64,000 nt of DNA from Lytechinus pictus (taxonomy: Eukaryota; Echinodermata; Echinoidea; Temnopleuroida; Toxopneustidae). The stretch is taken from assembly GCF_037042905.1 (NCBI RefSeq), contig NC_087245.1:31188001-31252000 (forward strand). The letters are read 5' to 3'. The translations under genes were made by a program, and so were the position numbers. Under the pieces are notes generated by a model. It had not been told where the DNA came from and did no database searches. It worked only from the letters and a program-made list of their open reading frames with translations. Shown in pieces: positions 1 to 12,105 of the stretch (positions are counted from its first letter, which is position 1; every line of letters starts with the position of its first letter).

Positions 1-358
1 GAGCAAAGATGATCTGATTGGATGTCGAAGTCACATACATGTAGCGCTCGTGGCATGGATCAAATTAGAATTTGATTGATGCGTCAAACAGGAGTGGCAA
101 TCAGATTAGATGAAGAAAATCTTTGACAATCTAAGGGTATGGTATATTCTGATCTGGAGGAGGGCTGATATCTTGACTGCACAATGTTGAAAATCCATCT
201 AGCTTCTCTATTATAACAGTGTAACCTGCTTCACTAAGAACTGAAGAGAATGAATACCAATCCAGAGACTTTCTATAGACACCCATCTAAAAGGTCCTAT
301 ATATTCATGTTTGTTGGTTTGGTGGAATGATGTGGAATTTTTCTTCTCCTTTCATCAG
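1..358. other. Intron or upstream sequence, no exon seen
   Basis: No open frame with splice sites matching the missing SLC35F N-terminal exons was found. Most likely an intron of that gene. Confidence 0.5.
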
Positions 359-584
359 GGCTGATCAGCAGATATATGGAGAGAGAGGCATGACTCTCTG
401 GAACTGCCTAAAACTGACAGGTCCATTCTGTGCCCTGTGGATGATTACAAACTACATGTACGCTGCGGCTCTCAAGTTCAAGTCGCCAACGGATGTTACG
501 GCACTCTTTGTCACCAATACTGCATTCATCTATGTATTCTCTTGGATTTGGTTGGAGGAACTGCTCATCCTTCTTCCTGCCAGG
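359..584 (+). CDS. SLC35F3/F4: SLC35F-like exon (first in window)
   Basis: Acceptor CAG at 356-358 and donor GTGAGT at 585. The exon opens with the last base of a split codon, so at least one more coding exon lies upstream of the window. It encodes two membrane helices, including TNYMYAAALKF and TAFIYVFSWIWLEE. Confidence 0.87.
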
Positions 585-3500
585 GTGAGTTTCCTTCTTT
601 TCTCTTTCTCCACATCCTTGTCGCTCATGTTCTTTTCTTTCAATTGCTTCCTCAAACAACTAAAAAAAAAGGAGCATTGTTGATTTTATTGAAATAATTG
701 TGAGATAATTACTTAATTGTTCATTTATCTTTAATACACCAGTCAAATCTGTCTATTAAGGCCATCCAAGGGAAATTGAAAAAGTGGCCACAGGAGGTAG
801 ACCTGTGGCTTTGTATAGATATGTTCTATGAAACGTATTCTGTTTAAAATGAGAGCCTAATTCGACTGAAAACTATTATAATGCATGCTTTTGCTACAGA
901 GAGTTGGTCGTAAGACAGGTTTGACTGTATTTATTTGTTGTGTTTGGTGTTTGTGGTGATTTTTTTTTGCACTATTATTTAATATCTCTTGCACTCTTCT
1001 CAATTGGTCTTCAGTTATGCTCAGTGCTTCTGTCTATTGTGGGTACTGTCTTGATGATGGCAGCCGACGGCTTTGGAGGCGGGAGTGTTATAGGAGTCCT
1101 TTTGGCTTTGGGTGCTGCAATAGGAGCGGCCCTCTACAAGGTAGGTCCAACCTCATTCAGAACCAACAGACCTCATTACAGAATCCGTAATATCTTCTCT
1201 GGCCCATTTTCTGAGCTCAGGTTAAATTTAAACTCTGGAATGGATGTTTCATAAAGCTGTAAGTTACGAGCGACCTAAGGGACAACCAGTGATCCTTTTT
1301 CAGGCACTTAATCAGCATCGATGACAATTTGGTGTATATTATTTACCACGTGAAATGATCACCAGTCGTTCGTAAAGTATCTCGTAACTTATTAACAGCT
1401 TAATGAAACACCCACCTGGTTTAAAGTTGCAGTTAACTGTTGATGGCCAGTTGTAATACACCACCAACAACAACAAGTTCAATTTATTAGCTTATTTGAC
1501 AGTCATTCATAATTGTCTGGGAATGATTACTAAAATAGTTTTCTTGACCATTTAAGCACAAGAAAAGAGCACATGAAACATAAGAAATATACAATGTAAA
1601 TAAAAGTTATTTTCAGCTTCCGATTGTAACTCTAGCACAAAGTTAGGACATTGCAGGTTAACATGAATTCAGAATACCATCCTTTTTTTTTTCAGAGCCA
1701 AATTATATGGAGCGGGATGATGCTAGTCTGTAGCAGTACTTTATAAGAAAGACACTGTTGATTTTTGCCCTCTTTCTGTCATTTACTCTTTCAGTTGAGG
1801 CACGATCTTCAATGTCAACATCTAAGATACATGAATGTTCAAAATGTTTTCTAGATATGACATAGATTACCTAAATTCATTGTTTTCTTGACAATTTGGT
1901 GTGCTCGCCTTTGTTTACAAAGGACATTTTGAAAATTATATGTTGAAAAAATTATGACACTGATGGATTTCCACAGAGTAACGATTGATTGGATCAATCA
2001 TAACTCTTTGTAAGACGGGGTCGTGGTGACCCTTTCTTTTGCTAAATGATATATCCAATGTAGCTGTACTAGAGGAATTTAGCACCTAAGAACATGTTCC
2101 AGTTGTGTCTAAAGTCGTGGATTTTGGGTAACTTTATGAACAGCCTTGTGGTCATTCTATAAGTAAAAGCAGATAAAGTATTGGTAATCAATTAATCACC
2201 TTTCATATTATCACCCCCCCCCCCAGGTTCTGTTCAAACGCTTCTTGGGTGATGCCACCTACGGTCAGGTGTCTCTATTTCTCACCATGCTGGCCCTGCT
2301 CAACCTTGTCCTCCTCTGGCCCATCATGCTCGGCCTCTACTTTGGCAAGCGGGAGACTTTGGACTGGAACAACCTGCCTTGGGCATTCCTCTGCGGGACG
2401 TCAGCTCTTGGTATAGGTTAGTAAAATTTAGCCTTTAATCTGAATGCCCATTAGTTGCAGAAATCAATGATTTCATGGGAAGTCTTTAAAATCAAGTTAG
2501 ATCTAGTTCTGGTTTAGGTACATAAACCTATCTCTTAAACATTAAATCATGAAATATAGGCTGAAAAATGGCCATGACTACATTTCAAGATCACTAACGT
2601 AGATAGGGACATGTGGGATAGTGACTATTATTGCTTGGAAAAGACTTGACATTTGGTTGGAATGTCTTGCTTGTTTTCTTCACCATATTCATACACTTGG
2701 TCCTGGCAAGCCTAAAAAATTAATACAGATTTTGAAAGTTTAAACATGCCTAAATTTGTCTACTTCTGCGAATATCCTGATTAAAGATGTGGAATATTTG
2801 TATGCAGTTGATGGCTTTTACAGGTTACTATTGGAAAATTTCTATCCAAGTAGGCAGTTATATTTATTTTAGTTTAAGTGAAGAGTCTTGTAGGTTGTGG
2901 TTGAAAAAAATAACTTTCAAGAAATTGATGGCTTTTTAAAACTTGTTTGGATAGTTGGAAAATACAGGGAGAGATGTTGTAATGTTTGATCAACTGTTTT
3001 TTTTGGTATATATATTTAGGATGTGTTTTGATAAAACTTTTAGATATATGTACAGCTTTCAACCAAAACATTTTCAATGCTGATAATAGCATTAATCCAT
3101 GAACTGGCCCTTTAAGTTCTTCTATGTCTTCTTATTTGTTTGAAAATGTCTGTCTTAACTTCACATGATTTATTTTCATATGTTTGTGATATTGATATTT
3201 CTGTTTTAAGATGTCGAGGATAACAGCATGCCAATTACTGATGATAGAACCACCCTTCTAAAAGAAGATTTATAAATGAATGAGTAAATGAATATTTCAT
3301 AATTTCTATTAAAAAAAAAAAATGTTTACCACAGTGATTAGCTTGTGAAATTTGTACCAAATAATTATTTGGAATGAACATGTTTTTAAAATTACATTTT
3401 GATATTTCTCTCTACCACAGTATTCAACTTCCTTGTTAATTTTGGAATAGCTCTCACCTACCCCCTCCTCATCTCCCTGGCTAATATTGTAGGGATCCCA

Positions 3501-4445
3501 ATCAATGCAGGTAAGATCAATTCATTTTCATTTCAATTTCTAACAGTGCAATGAGTTTTCACAAGGAATAAAATACAGAACTCTGTACAGTCTTACACTT
3601 TTCATATTCAATAAATTCATTTCTATCATTTTTTCAGCCTAAAATATTAAAAACGACAATGAATAATATACTACATGCAGCACAAATAAATACATATATC
3701 AATACAATAACATTAGCATTATATTGATATACTTCGAGGGTAACAGCCAAAAAGGAGATAAATGTTATCTAGGCCAACCTGATAAATATATGAGTCAAAT
3801 GCGACTAAAATAAAGAATTATTTTGGTGTGGGCATATGTACATATGTCATATTCAGACAAAATACTGTTTAGCCGTTTATATTTTAAAAAATGAAATTGT
3901 GTGTTTCAGTAGTTATATTATTGAACTCTTTCTTCTGTTTATATCAAAAGCTAGAGTTGCTGGATTATGTTTAAAAAATAGTGTGAAGTGATTGTAAATA
4001 GCATTTAAAATTGATTGAAAATGAATCTGTGTTATGAAAATGCACACAACAGAATTAGAGCCTTAATATGAACAATACAATTGAATAGGCACTGTTTCTA
4101 TTGTCTATGTGGAGTGCCGACAGAAGCCAGCCAGTGTTGATGATGGTAGTCGATAATAATGAGGGAAAATTCAAAAATCAAAACAGGCCTGAAATGGATA
4201 TTTGATTGTGCTTTTCCTTTTTCTTTTCCTCAGTGATTGATACAGCATTCCTAGATATGGAGCTGCCTCCTCTTAAAATCGTTGGCGCCCTCCTCATCAT
4301 CGGCGGTTTCATCATCATGCTCCTCCCCGAGACGTGGCAGATAAAGGTGGCTTGCTGGAAGGAAGGCGACGCCCCCTGCAGGCGGAGAGGGGACATGCGG
4401 CGTATACCGAGCGAGGAACTTGAAGAAAGAACCGTGAGGTTGTAG
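359..4445 (+). CDS. SLC35F3/F4: SLC35F3/F4-like solute carrier, 3' five exons (5' partial)
   Basis: Coding exons are 359-584, 1015-1140, 2227-2416, 3421-3510 and 4234-4445, ending in TAG. All joins are GT/AG and phases agree (0, 0, 1, 1). The product is a multi-pass membrane protein of the nucleotide-sugar/drug-metabolite transporter superfamily. Family-like segments seen in order are LWMITNYMYAAAL, ALFVTNTAFIYVFSWI, VLMMAADGFGGGSVIG, ALYKVLFKRFLGDATYGQ, NFGIALTYPLLISL, IPINAVIDTAF and LLPETWQ, which is the order in vertebrate SLC35F3/F4. The hydrophobic segments and the polar C-terminal tail after LLPETW are visible; the N-terminal helices lie upstream of the window. Substrate cannot be deduced; SLC35F members are mostly orphan transporters, with SLC35F3 linked to thiamine. 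Family is firm; the F3 versus F4 choice is not. Confidence 0.9.
1015..1140 (+). CDS. SLC35F3/F4: SLC35F-like exon
   Basis: Acceptor TTCAG at 1010-1014 and donor GTAGGT at 1141; 42 whole codons. Contains MMAADGFGGGSVIG, equivalent to the conserved MMTYADGF-SVIG region of SLC35F3/F4, and ends ALYK. Confidence 0.9.
1241..1425. mobile_element. Short inverted-repeat MITE in SLC35F intron
   Basis: The ends are inverted copies: TTTCATAAAGCTGTAAGTTA near the left end, and TAACTTATTAACAGCTTAAT followed by GAAACACCCACC at the right. Related ends recur near 10150, 58540 and 58950. No coding capacity. Confidence 0.6.
1812..2023 (+). mobile_element. MITE-A copy 1 (left-truncated)
   Basis: Shares with the six other copies the core around TTCAAAATGTTTTCTAGATA, the block AAAAAATTATGACACTGATG, and the right terminus ending TCTTTGTAAGACGGGG. 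The left inverted repeat is missing. Lies in an SLC35F intron. Confidence 0.75.
2214..2224 (+). promoter_or_regulatory. Poly-C pyrimidine tract at a 3' splice site
   Basis: Eleven consecutive C residues immediately before the AG of the 2227 exon. It takes the place of the usual U-rich polypyrimidine tract. Confidence 0.6.
2227..2416 (+). CDS. SLC35F3/F4: SLC35F-like exon
   Basis: Acceptor AG at 2225-2226 directly preceded by a run of 11 cytosines; donor GTTAGT at 2417. Encodes VLFKRFLGDATYGQVSLF, a further helix, and DWNNLPWAFLCGTSALG. Ends in phase 1. Confidence 0.92.
3421..3510 (+). CDS. SLC35F3/F4: SLC35F-like exon
   Basis: Acceptor CCACAG at 3415-3420, donor GTAAGA at 3511. Encodes NFGIALTYPLLISLANIVG and IPINA, one of the most conserved helices of the family. 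Confidence 0.92.
4234..4445 (+). CDS. SLC35F3/F4: SLC35F-like terminal exon
   Basis: Acceptor CTCAG at 4229-4233. Encodes the last helix (VGALLIIGGFIIMLLPETW) and a charged cytosolic tail, then TAG at 4443-4445. It is more GC-rich than its surroundings, as expected of coding sequence here. Confidence 0.92.
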
Positions 4446-4830
4446 CTGTTTGATGGATGGCGGTGTAGAGAAGTAGTCGTCTAAACAAAACACAGAAGGT
4501 CTGATTTAACAAAGTTTACCTTCTAACTTACAAGCATTGCAACCGTTTGGTACATAGTTCGCCTTGGACTCACCTTTGATATCAGTTGTATTGTGGAGTT
4601 AATCTTTCACGTTAAGGGGCTGTTATGTGATTACAAGCAAGGGAATATATAAAATGCACACCAATGGAATATCATACATTCAAATATTATTAGCTTTTAT
4701 TATGATTTTCATGTGTTAAAATCATCAAGATAGGATGTCTCTGACACAAAAATATGAGTTTTCACAGTTTAGTTTGTAGGATGTGATTGAATTTTGCTGG
4801 AAAATAAAGATTTTTTTCTTCTCTTAATGC
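4446..4830 (+). other. SLC35F3/F4: Probable SLC35F 3' UTR
   Basis: Follows the TAG stop. An AATAAA hexamer at 4802-4807 is the first candidate polyadenylation signal; others lie further downstream, so the true end is uncertain. Confidence 0.4.
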
Positions 4831-5249
4831 ATTGGCAGGTATGCAACTCTACTGTGCAAATGCTTGGCAACTTGCAATATTCTGTGCACCCCAGATTTAG
4901 TATTTATGTCATAATGTTGCTAGGAATGTTACGAGACAATAGTGGAGTGTGTGTATTCTGTTCCTCAAGATGGATTTCTTCAGTATTTTACTTGAAGTCT
5001 GTGTGTCCATTTTCTGTCTCAGGTGTGAAGTGGCTATTGGCACTGGTCATTTGAATGTTCATGGGTGTATGAACTCTTTGTTGGTTTGTATGCGTGTGTA
5101 TGTTCCAGTGTGCACTGTGATGAATGTGGGTGAAGAGGAGATGTTTGATTACAGAACCTGATGAATTTAAGGATAATGAATTGGAATGTATTATTAGAAA
5201 ATGAATACAATGACGGTCTGCAAATGGAAATTGAAAGTTGCAGATTTTA
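4831..5249. other. Noncoding sequence downstream of SLC35F
   Basis: Open frames of 70-86 codons are present on the plus strand, but they have no family similarity that I recognise and no splice context. Could be extended 3' UTR. Confidence 0.3.
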
Positions 5250-5495
5250 GTCGCTGGTGGCGACTGGCGATAATGATTTGTATTCCAGTTAGTAGTTGTT
5301 GGAATCTTGCATGAAATGATTGTTGTGGATGCTTGTGACCAAGCAACCAGAGGACCAAATGCTGAAGGTCTCCTCCGAGGGACCTGGTATTGAGGATAAA
5401 TACCTCATCGAAGGGTATTGGTTCACCAAGTGGGAATCGAACCTGGGTCAACGGAATCCGAATTCCCTGCTCTACCGATGGCATGAGCCCCAAGG
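5250..5495 (-). mobile_element. tRNA-derived SINE, minus orientation
   Basis: On the minus strand the 5' end carries an A-box-like ATCGGTAGAGCAGGGAATTC and a B-box GGTTCGATTCCC, the internal pol III promoter of tRNA-derived SINEs. An open frame of 99 codons runs through it by chance. Confidence 0.7.
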
Positions 5496-5940
5496 TCGAT
5501 GTTTAAAAAACAAAATTGATATTATTCATGTTGATGCCTTTATTAAAAAAATATCTTGCTGCCACTACATGGCTTTTAAAAAAATCCTATGTATCTTATG
5601 GCAGCTATCATTGCTTACCTCAAATTGGAAGAGTTTTCCACATGTCTTGAGGTGAGGATTGGGACTTGAGCTGTTATTGTGCCTTCTGTGTTTTTGTTGC
5701 TTTGAGCCTATTGACAACTTGAATTTAAATTAAACCTCCAGAGCGAATTGTTCACATCTAGAAATTGTCAGTGGTATTTATAAATCATGCCTAAAGCAAG
5801 CTCGATTCATCACATAAAACAACCATGTGCTTGCCTAACACTTCTTTGAAAATCCGGACCATTATCACTTCATTTGCTACTATCCATTTAAGAGAATTAC
5901 AGATATCTTTGAAAATATCCGACATCATGTCATTGCATTG

Positions 5941-6022
5941 TTAACCCGTCGACTACTGAATTATGTAATTCCTATAGACTTTGTGTAGGGACCATCCGGT
6001 TCTAGTAGTGAGCGGGGTAATT
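5941..6022. mobile_element. Tiny TTAA-flanked inverted-repeat element
   Basis: Starts TTAACCCGTCGACTACT and ends AGTAGTGAGCGGGGTAATTA, an imperfect inversion. A TTAACCC terminus is the form seen in piggyBac-type elements. See also 20639-20716. Confidence 0.35.
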
Positions 6023-7377
6023 AGTGTTGAACATTGCTATATCTTATGGGTGCATGCAAATGAACATGCATGTGTGGCATAGAGTTCTGTAATGCAAAGC
6101 TTATTGATTGATCATAAAATTGATTTTTGTGATTGATTGTACATTATGTTCAGTGCTATCAATTATAAGAATGTGTTCTACATCAATTTGTGAGTTTTAT
6201 ATCACAGGGCCCTTGTTGCTGGTACATCTGTTTGAAAGCTGACATCCAAATGACCTATTGCTATTAATGAGTGAATTACATGTAGATATTTGTTAAAAGT
6301 ACTGTGTATATATCTATAATAATTATAGATATTCTTTTGACCAAATAACTCGGTACATTAAAATGAAGCACAAATATCTATCAGTCTTGTAATTAATCAT
6401 ATATAATTTATTTTGATTGATGTTGAAATAACATATTTGATTTATATAATTTTAGTATAAAATTATGGCTTTTTTAAAAAGTTTTTTCTTTACTGAATGT
6501 TAACCTTATATTTATCCACACAGTATGATTAATATATTTTCAAGCACTGATTATCGGTTTTATTTGTGTTTGCACGGTCTATTCTATAGTGAATAGATTG
6601 ATCTACAATGTGTTTACGTTTACAGTAACTATTTTATATCATTCCATCTTGCATTTTTCATTTGGAATTCTTATATTCAACTCAAAACAAAATATATTTG
6701 TTGCATTCATACATGCTATGAAAATATATTTAAAATGAAATTTAACAGAGATTTTCCCATATTATTTCCACACTTTATGTTTGCACTACCGTATCCATTG
6801 TTTATTCACAGCCTTATTTTCATGAGCACCTTGTGTGTGTAATTTTACAGAATATTCCTCATATTGTTTTCATTATTTTAAGTTTATTTCAAATTGCAAT
6901 TTTTGAAGACAATTTCTCTGGTGAAGTGGTTTTATGCATGTATTTTATTTTTAGCAGTGGTGTATACTGCAGGGTGTCTTGTTCTCGGGAGGGTTAACGG
7001 CAAGGGCTGGATAACTGATTTTGAAACATGCATGACATCTGTTTATATGCTGGATGAATGAAAGCAAACTGCTATCTCCCTTGTTGTGTATACCCCTTTC
7101 TTTTATTGAGCCAGTACGACCAAAATGTTACGGAAGCCAGAAGTGTTTTCCTTTTGTACCAAGAATTTTGCCTGCGTGTGCTGTTTTCATTTATAACCAA
7201 AACACTTCTGAAGGACTCTTTTTTTTGGGGGGGGGGGTGGGGGGTTCACATCCTAACCAATTTAAAATATGAACTGTTGCTGCAAGGAAATATCATGTTA
7301 TTGCGTAAAAGCATGATTAAACATGTTTACTGTAGTTATTTTTCTATTGTAGACTTTCTTCCTGAAATGTACGTCTG
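6023..7377. other. AT-rich intergenic sequence
   Basis: No exon, RNA gene or clear repeat was seen apart from a poly-G run near 7230. May be partly distal 3' UTR of the SLC35F gene. Confidence 0.4.
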
Positions 7378-7636
7378 GGCCCCGTCTTACAAAGAGTTAC
7401 GATTGATCAAATCAACCACAACTATGGAAAGCCAGCAATAAAACATTTTATTTAAACAAAATATTTTCTAGATATTGTGTATATTCAATAATTCAGTTTT
7501 CTTGAAAATTCAGCGTGCTTCTCTTTATTTGCGAAGGACATTGTGCAAATTTCCCAAAGAAAAAATTATGACGTTGATGGATTTCCATATACTTGAGGTT
7601 GATCGGATCAATCGCAACTCTTTGTAAAGATGGGGC
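7378..7636 (+). mobile_element. MITE-A copy 2
   Basis: Left terminus CCCCGTCTTACAAAGAGTTA; right terminus is its imperfect inversion, ending CTCTTTGTAAAGATGGGGC. The core contains AAAAAATTATGACGTTGATG. About 259 bp, no coding capacity. Confidence 0.82.
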
Positions 7637-8850
7637 AAACGTTGTGAGCCTTGAAGCAGCTGTGGTTTATAATAAAGAGTGATTTTTTATAAATCTTTTA
7701 ACAAACAAGAAGAAGAAGAAATTGAAGTTTCAATGCAATGTTTTTTTTTTTTAGTGTTAGGTCCACTCAGTTGATGAGGTTTCATTCATTCTTTTGAAAA
7801 ATTGTCCTCCATGGTTTATGAACCAACGATGAATTATCTGAGAGACATGGAAATCGTCCCAAAAGTAATATATTGTTCCAAGCTCGGCATAGATCTTGAG
7901 GCTAATGTACATTTACAAATGTATTTAATAAATAGTTCATCATCTGTTAGCAAACACAAAGAGTTTTGTCTTATTCAACCTTAAACTGCACATTTATTTT
8001 GAGTTTCTCACCCGCACTTGTGTATTAAGACTCGTGTTAGTAACATATTATTTTCATACTGTGCATTTTGTGTTACAGCCGCACAACTAAATAAACCACA
8101 TGTATACATACCACATATAAAATTTACTGCTGTAAGTTTAGGTTTTCTCTTCAGCAATGGCCAGATACACTAGGTGAAAATTTGGTGATTGGCAAAAAGA
8201 ATATTGATAATTCATGTCATTCTGCGCATTCTGTGTTGTTACAGCTGTACTGCTGTTACTTGAATGTACATAATGCATGTTAAAGTCATTGCTGTAGGCT
8301 AGGTTTTGTTCTCTTCTGCAGCAACGACCAGATACACTAGGTGAAATTTTTGTGATGAGTGACTCGCAAAATACATGTAAGCAAAAAAAATAAGACTGCT
8401 GATAAGTTTGACTTCTTGTCGTGCCCCATTATCTGCTCAGAAGGTGGGGACTCGGCCCAAGCTATATAATATGTCCTCTCGAGTGTCGACTGAAAGCGTA
8501 GTTTGAAATCAAGTGGACGGAAGGGCTTTCATTTCCAATTTTCCACGTTATACAGGGTGTACCTTACTAGCCAGATAATCTGCCTTTTCAAAATTATGTA
8601 AAACACAGAGAATAAGGTTTTTTTTGTATATGAACTGAATGGTTTCGATGAAATTGTATGTATGTTCAACTAGGTGTTTTTTATGTGAGACAGACATTGT
8701 GTGTAATGTTTTCTGAAATACTCGACAAGGATTTGAATGGATGTTTGTCCTTTGATAATAAGGAAGGTTAATAAATTTTGTACTTTTTGTCACCGACAGG
8801 AATACTGGTCAGGTGTTGTCTTTATCTGATTATGTAGAGTATTAGTCCAT

Positions 8851-9006
8851 GGCTCTGTAACACATGGTTAGCAATCAATCACTGAATGTAAACGACCAAT
8901 CAAGATCATCGTTGCATGCACATTCGGCTCTATCCACTGAGCAGGATCCAATCAAAATCATTCTTTCATATCTGTAATTGATTGCAAGCCTTTGTGTTAC
9001 AGGGCC
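8851..9006. mobile_element. MITE with GTTACAGGGCC-type termini
   Basis: Left end GGCTCTGTAACACATGGTTA and right end TTTGTGTTACAGGGCCC are inverted, with GCAATCAATC / GATTGC inside each arm. Related to the element at 17911-18047. Confidence 0.55.
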
Positions 9007-9645
9007 CAGGATAGTATTTCATGGAGCTTCTTGTTAGCTTTACTAGCTGATTCAGCCCCCACCCCATTGACATTTCACGATAAATATGCTGCGCAAAATC
9101 TGTTTACTGCGTCGCTCTCTGACTTTTTACTTTTGAGACCAAAATTGCGACCCCCGGGTATTAGGTTTCGAAATTACACAACATTTTGTAAGTGCATGCA
9201 GACCCAAAATTGCTCAATAACGTGAATTTGTGTTACAAATCCATTGCAAAAAGGGTTTTTAGCCAAAATTCATAAATATATTTTTCTTTTCAATGATTTC
9301 AATTCGTGTTTGTGTTACAGGGCCCAGGGTAGTATTTCATGGAGCTTCTTGTTAGCTTTACTAGCTGATTCAGCCCCCACCCCATCGACATTTCACGATA
9401 AATATGCTGCGCAAAATCTGTTTACTGCGTCGCTCTCTGACTTTTTACTCTCAAGTCTCGTGCAACTTTTGAGACCAAAATTGCGACCCCCGGGTATGCG
9501 GTTTCGAAATTACACAACATTTTGTAAGTGCATGCAGACCCAAAATTGCTAAATAACGTGACTTTGTGTTACAAATCCATTGCAAAAAGGGTTTTTAGCC
9601 AAAATTCATAAATATATCATTTTTCTTTTCAATGATTTAAATCAA
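8993..9645. repeat. Direct tandem duplication of ~318 bp
   Basis: Two near-identical units begin at TGTGTTACAGGGCCCAGG (about 8993 and 9311) and run through TTCATGGAGCTTCTTGTTAG to the A/T-rich block ending TTTTCAATGATTT. Unit 2 has a roughly 18-bp extra segment around 9450. Each unit holds an apparent open frame, but its translation has no recognisable domain. Confidence 0.8.
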
Positions 9646-10019
9646 TTTCATCTTGTTTATAAAAGTCCCCGACAATTTCCATTGAAAAAACAAAAAGTTG
9701 AAAACAGAAATGCATAAAATTAAATACATCATAAAATAAACGTGATGTTAAATTTTTTTTTGTACATTTGATCAGATGACTATTATTAGTCTGAACCAAA
9801 AATTACCATTTTGGGGGCATTATTTAGTTCATCAGAGCAAACTTGATTTTACGCATCAATTAGCATAATTAACTTGCCATGAGATTTTTCACAGAATTTG
9901 ATCTTATAGTTTTGTAGATCATGCCATGGGTAATGTGGGTGCCATTTTTTGTTGCAATCAACAACCGAGATCATAAGGGGGGGCTGAATCAGCCCCCCCC
10001 CCCCCAGTCTACTTAGGCA

Positions 10020-10175
10020 TCAAAATAGCCCAGTGGTGGGTGGGTGCATCACAATCTGTTCGCATGTTACTTTGTGCGCAAATTGTGACCCTTTCTTTAG
10101 ATAAACGATTTCTCCCTATGAAACGTGTTCCAGTCGTCCATCAAGATGTGCGTAACAGCTTTATAAAACACCCAC
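10020..10175. repeat. MITE fragment, TTTATAAAACACCCACT end
   Basis: Right end resembles the GAAACACCCACC terminus of the 1241-1425 element, preceded by GTAACAGCTTTATAAAA. The left side begins near GGTGGGTGGGTGC. Confidence 0.4.
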
Positions 10176-10892
10176 TGGGTGAATGGTTCATGACGCTTGA
10201 ATAAGGTAGAGATGTGACGAGGGAGAAGTGACAAGGTTCCCAGCCCATCAGGGAAAATTATTTTACTTTTTTCCAGTCGGGGGAAAAATCAGAAAATTTG
10301 ATTTTAAAAATACCTTAAATCCGGGGAAAATGCCTCAAATGAGGGAAAAATCAGGGAATTTTGATTGGCCCATAAGTCGAAAGCACGGTAGTCAGTCAGC
10401 ATATCACAACATCATCCATTGAATGACTAGTTATGGTGGTACTAATTAGTTTTTACATTGTTTTTATACTGAAAATACATGTAATTCACTGCAACAACTT
10501 AGAAAACATGTGAAACTGGGAATGGGTTTAAATAATTATCAGGGAAAGTTTGTTTTCTTGAAAAGCTGGGAACCCTGAGTGAGCTCATGAAATGGAAGGT
10601 CATTTGAACGGAATACACAAACAGAGTGTCAGGAGTGAGAGAGAGGGACAGAAAAGGGCCAACAATTAATACAAGAGGGGAAGCAGACGAGAGAGAAGGT
10701 AGTACGAATGAGCTATATGAGGATCAAAATGAGAGGGAAATAAAAATCTCAAGAGAGCATTGAGACCATTATTGACATTGACATTCAACAGGCTTATTAA
10801 TATTCATGAGGCACTCTCCCTGAAAACATGAATATTCATGATTACAAGTTCAGGGTACGACTAATATAAAAACACACTTTTGAGTAGCATTC

Positions 10893-10985
10893 AACTCCTT
10901 GTGGGGCAGTGGTAAAGAGACTATTTATTTTGATGGAAAGGTTTGAGGTTCAAATCAAAGGCGGGTGGTGTTAATTCTTTTTATA
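10893..10985 (+). mobile_element. tRNA-derived SINE head (truncated)
   Basis: GGGGCAGTGGTAAAGAGACT resembles an A-box region and GAGGTTCAAATC a B-box, at SINE-like spacing; no intact tail follows. Confidence 0.4.
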
Positions 10986-11017
10986 AATTAAATATATGGG
11001 GTATCAATAGCATTTAT

Positions 11018-12101
11018 CAGTCAGACCGCAGGTCCCTATGCTAATGAGCAAAAAGGCCAGATTCATCCAAATCATCTCGTGGCTGAATCCTCCTCCTTGC
11101 AAAATCTCGTGATTCGTGAGATTTTCTTTCTCTAAGAATTTACCTGTTTTTACCTCAAGTTAAATGAAATATTATTGCACCATCAGATAGAGTAAAAGTT
11201 ACTCTTTCATATTGGTCATTTATTTTGTATACAATATTTTGTTAAATAAGTAAATTTCTGGCCTGAAAATGTGCCTCAAAACTGAATTTTCTTCCTCTGT
11301 TTTCTTTTGCAAATTGTGCAAAACTTTTTATTTTGAGCCTCAATGATATTTATATCAACATAAAGCTGAACTTCTGTACTTTCTCACAATGCCACTCTTG
11401 ATATGCAGCACCTTTTAATCGGGTCAAGATCACACTTTTCCCACCAAGGTACAAGACGAGATTTCTGAAATTTTGTACTTGCATGAAATCCAGAGTTCTG
11501 ATTGGCTGGATAAGATTCACAGAACAACAGGCGCGGTGTATTTGAGGAGATTACCACATGGGAAGTGTGACCTTCCCACGAACCCAGGCACTGGAACCGT
11601 TGGAATTCGCCAGTGTGCGGTCTCTTTGACCAATCAGAGTGCAGTATTCTTGTTTTCAAGCTGCTTTATGTACTTGGCAAATGAAAAGTGTGATCTTGAC
11701 CCGATTAAACCAATTCTTATTTTGAAACCTATATCATTTCAAAGCATACATATTCAGCTTTATCATGATATAAAAATCATTTGGGCTCAAACAAAAATAA
11801 AGTGTGAAAATAGCAGCTTTTGTCAGGTGAAAATATTTATTTTGTAGCATATTTTAGATCAAAATTTTAACCTATATTACAAAATCTTTGAATAAATCCA
11901 AACACATGACCTGAAAGAATGATTCTTCTTTTTTACAATGGTACCAAATTCATGAAATTCGATGCACAATTAGAGCAGCAATGACCAAATGAAAAGAGGT
12001 GTTTTGGTCCGCATCAAGCTCATTAAATATGCAAAACATCTCAAGTCATGAATATCACTTGGATGAAAGAAGCCACTTTCTTGGGACCTGCAGTCTGACT
12101 G
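11018..12101. mobile_element. 1.08-kb non-autonomous TIR transposon
   Basis: Termini CAGTCAGACCGCAGGTCCC (left) and GGGACCTGCAGTCTGACTG (right) are inverted with one mismatch in 19. Both ends are flanked by TTAT (11014-11017 and 12102-12105), a probable 4-bp target duplication. No transposase frame is present. A second MITE is nested at 11414-11709. Confidence 0.65.
11414..11709. mobile_element. Nested 296-bp MITE, TTTAATCGGGTCAAG termini
   Basis: Both ends read TTTAATCGGGTCAAGATCAC inward. The arms continue imperfectly, with an internal CTGATTGGCTGG versus GACCAATCAG pairing. Chance frames on both strands cross it. Confidence 0.75.
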
Positions 12102-12105
12102 TTAT

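Noticed and set aside
5194..5493. 99-codon minus-strand frame
   Set aside because: It coincides with a tRNA-derived SINE including its B-box.
9244..9552. 102-codon plus-strand frame and its upstream twin
   Set aside because: Both come from the duplicated noncoding unit and have no recognisable domain or splice context.
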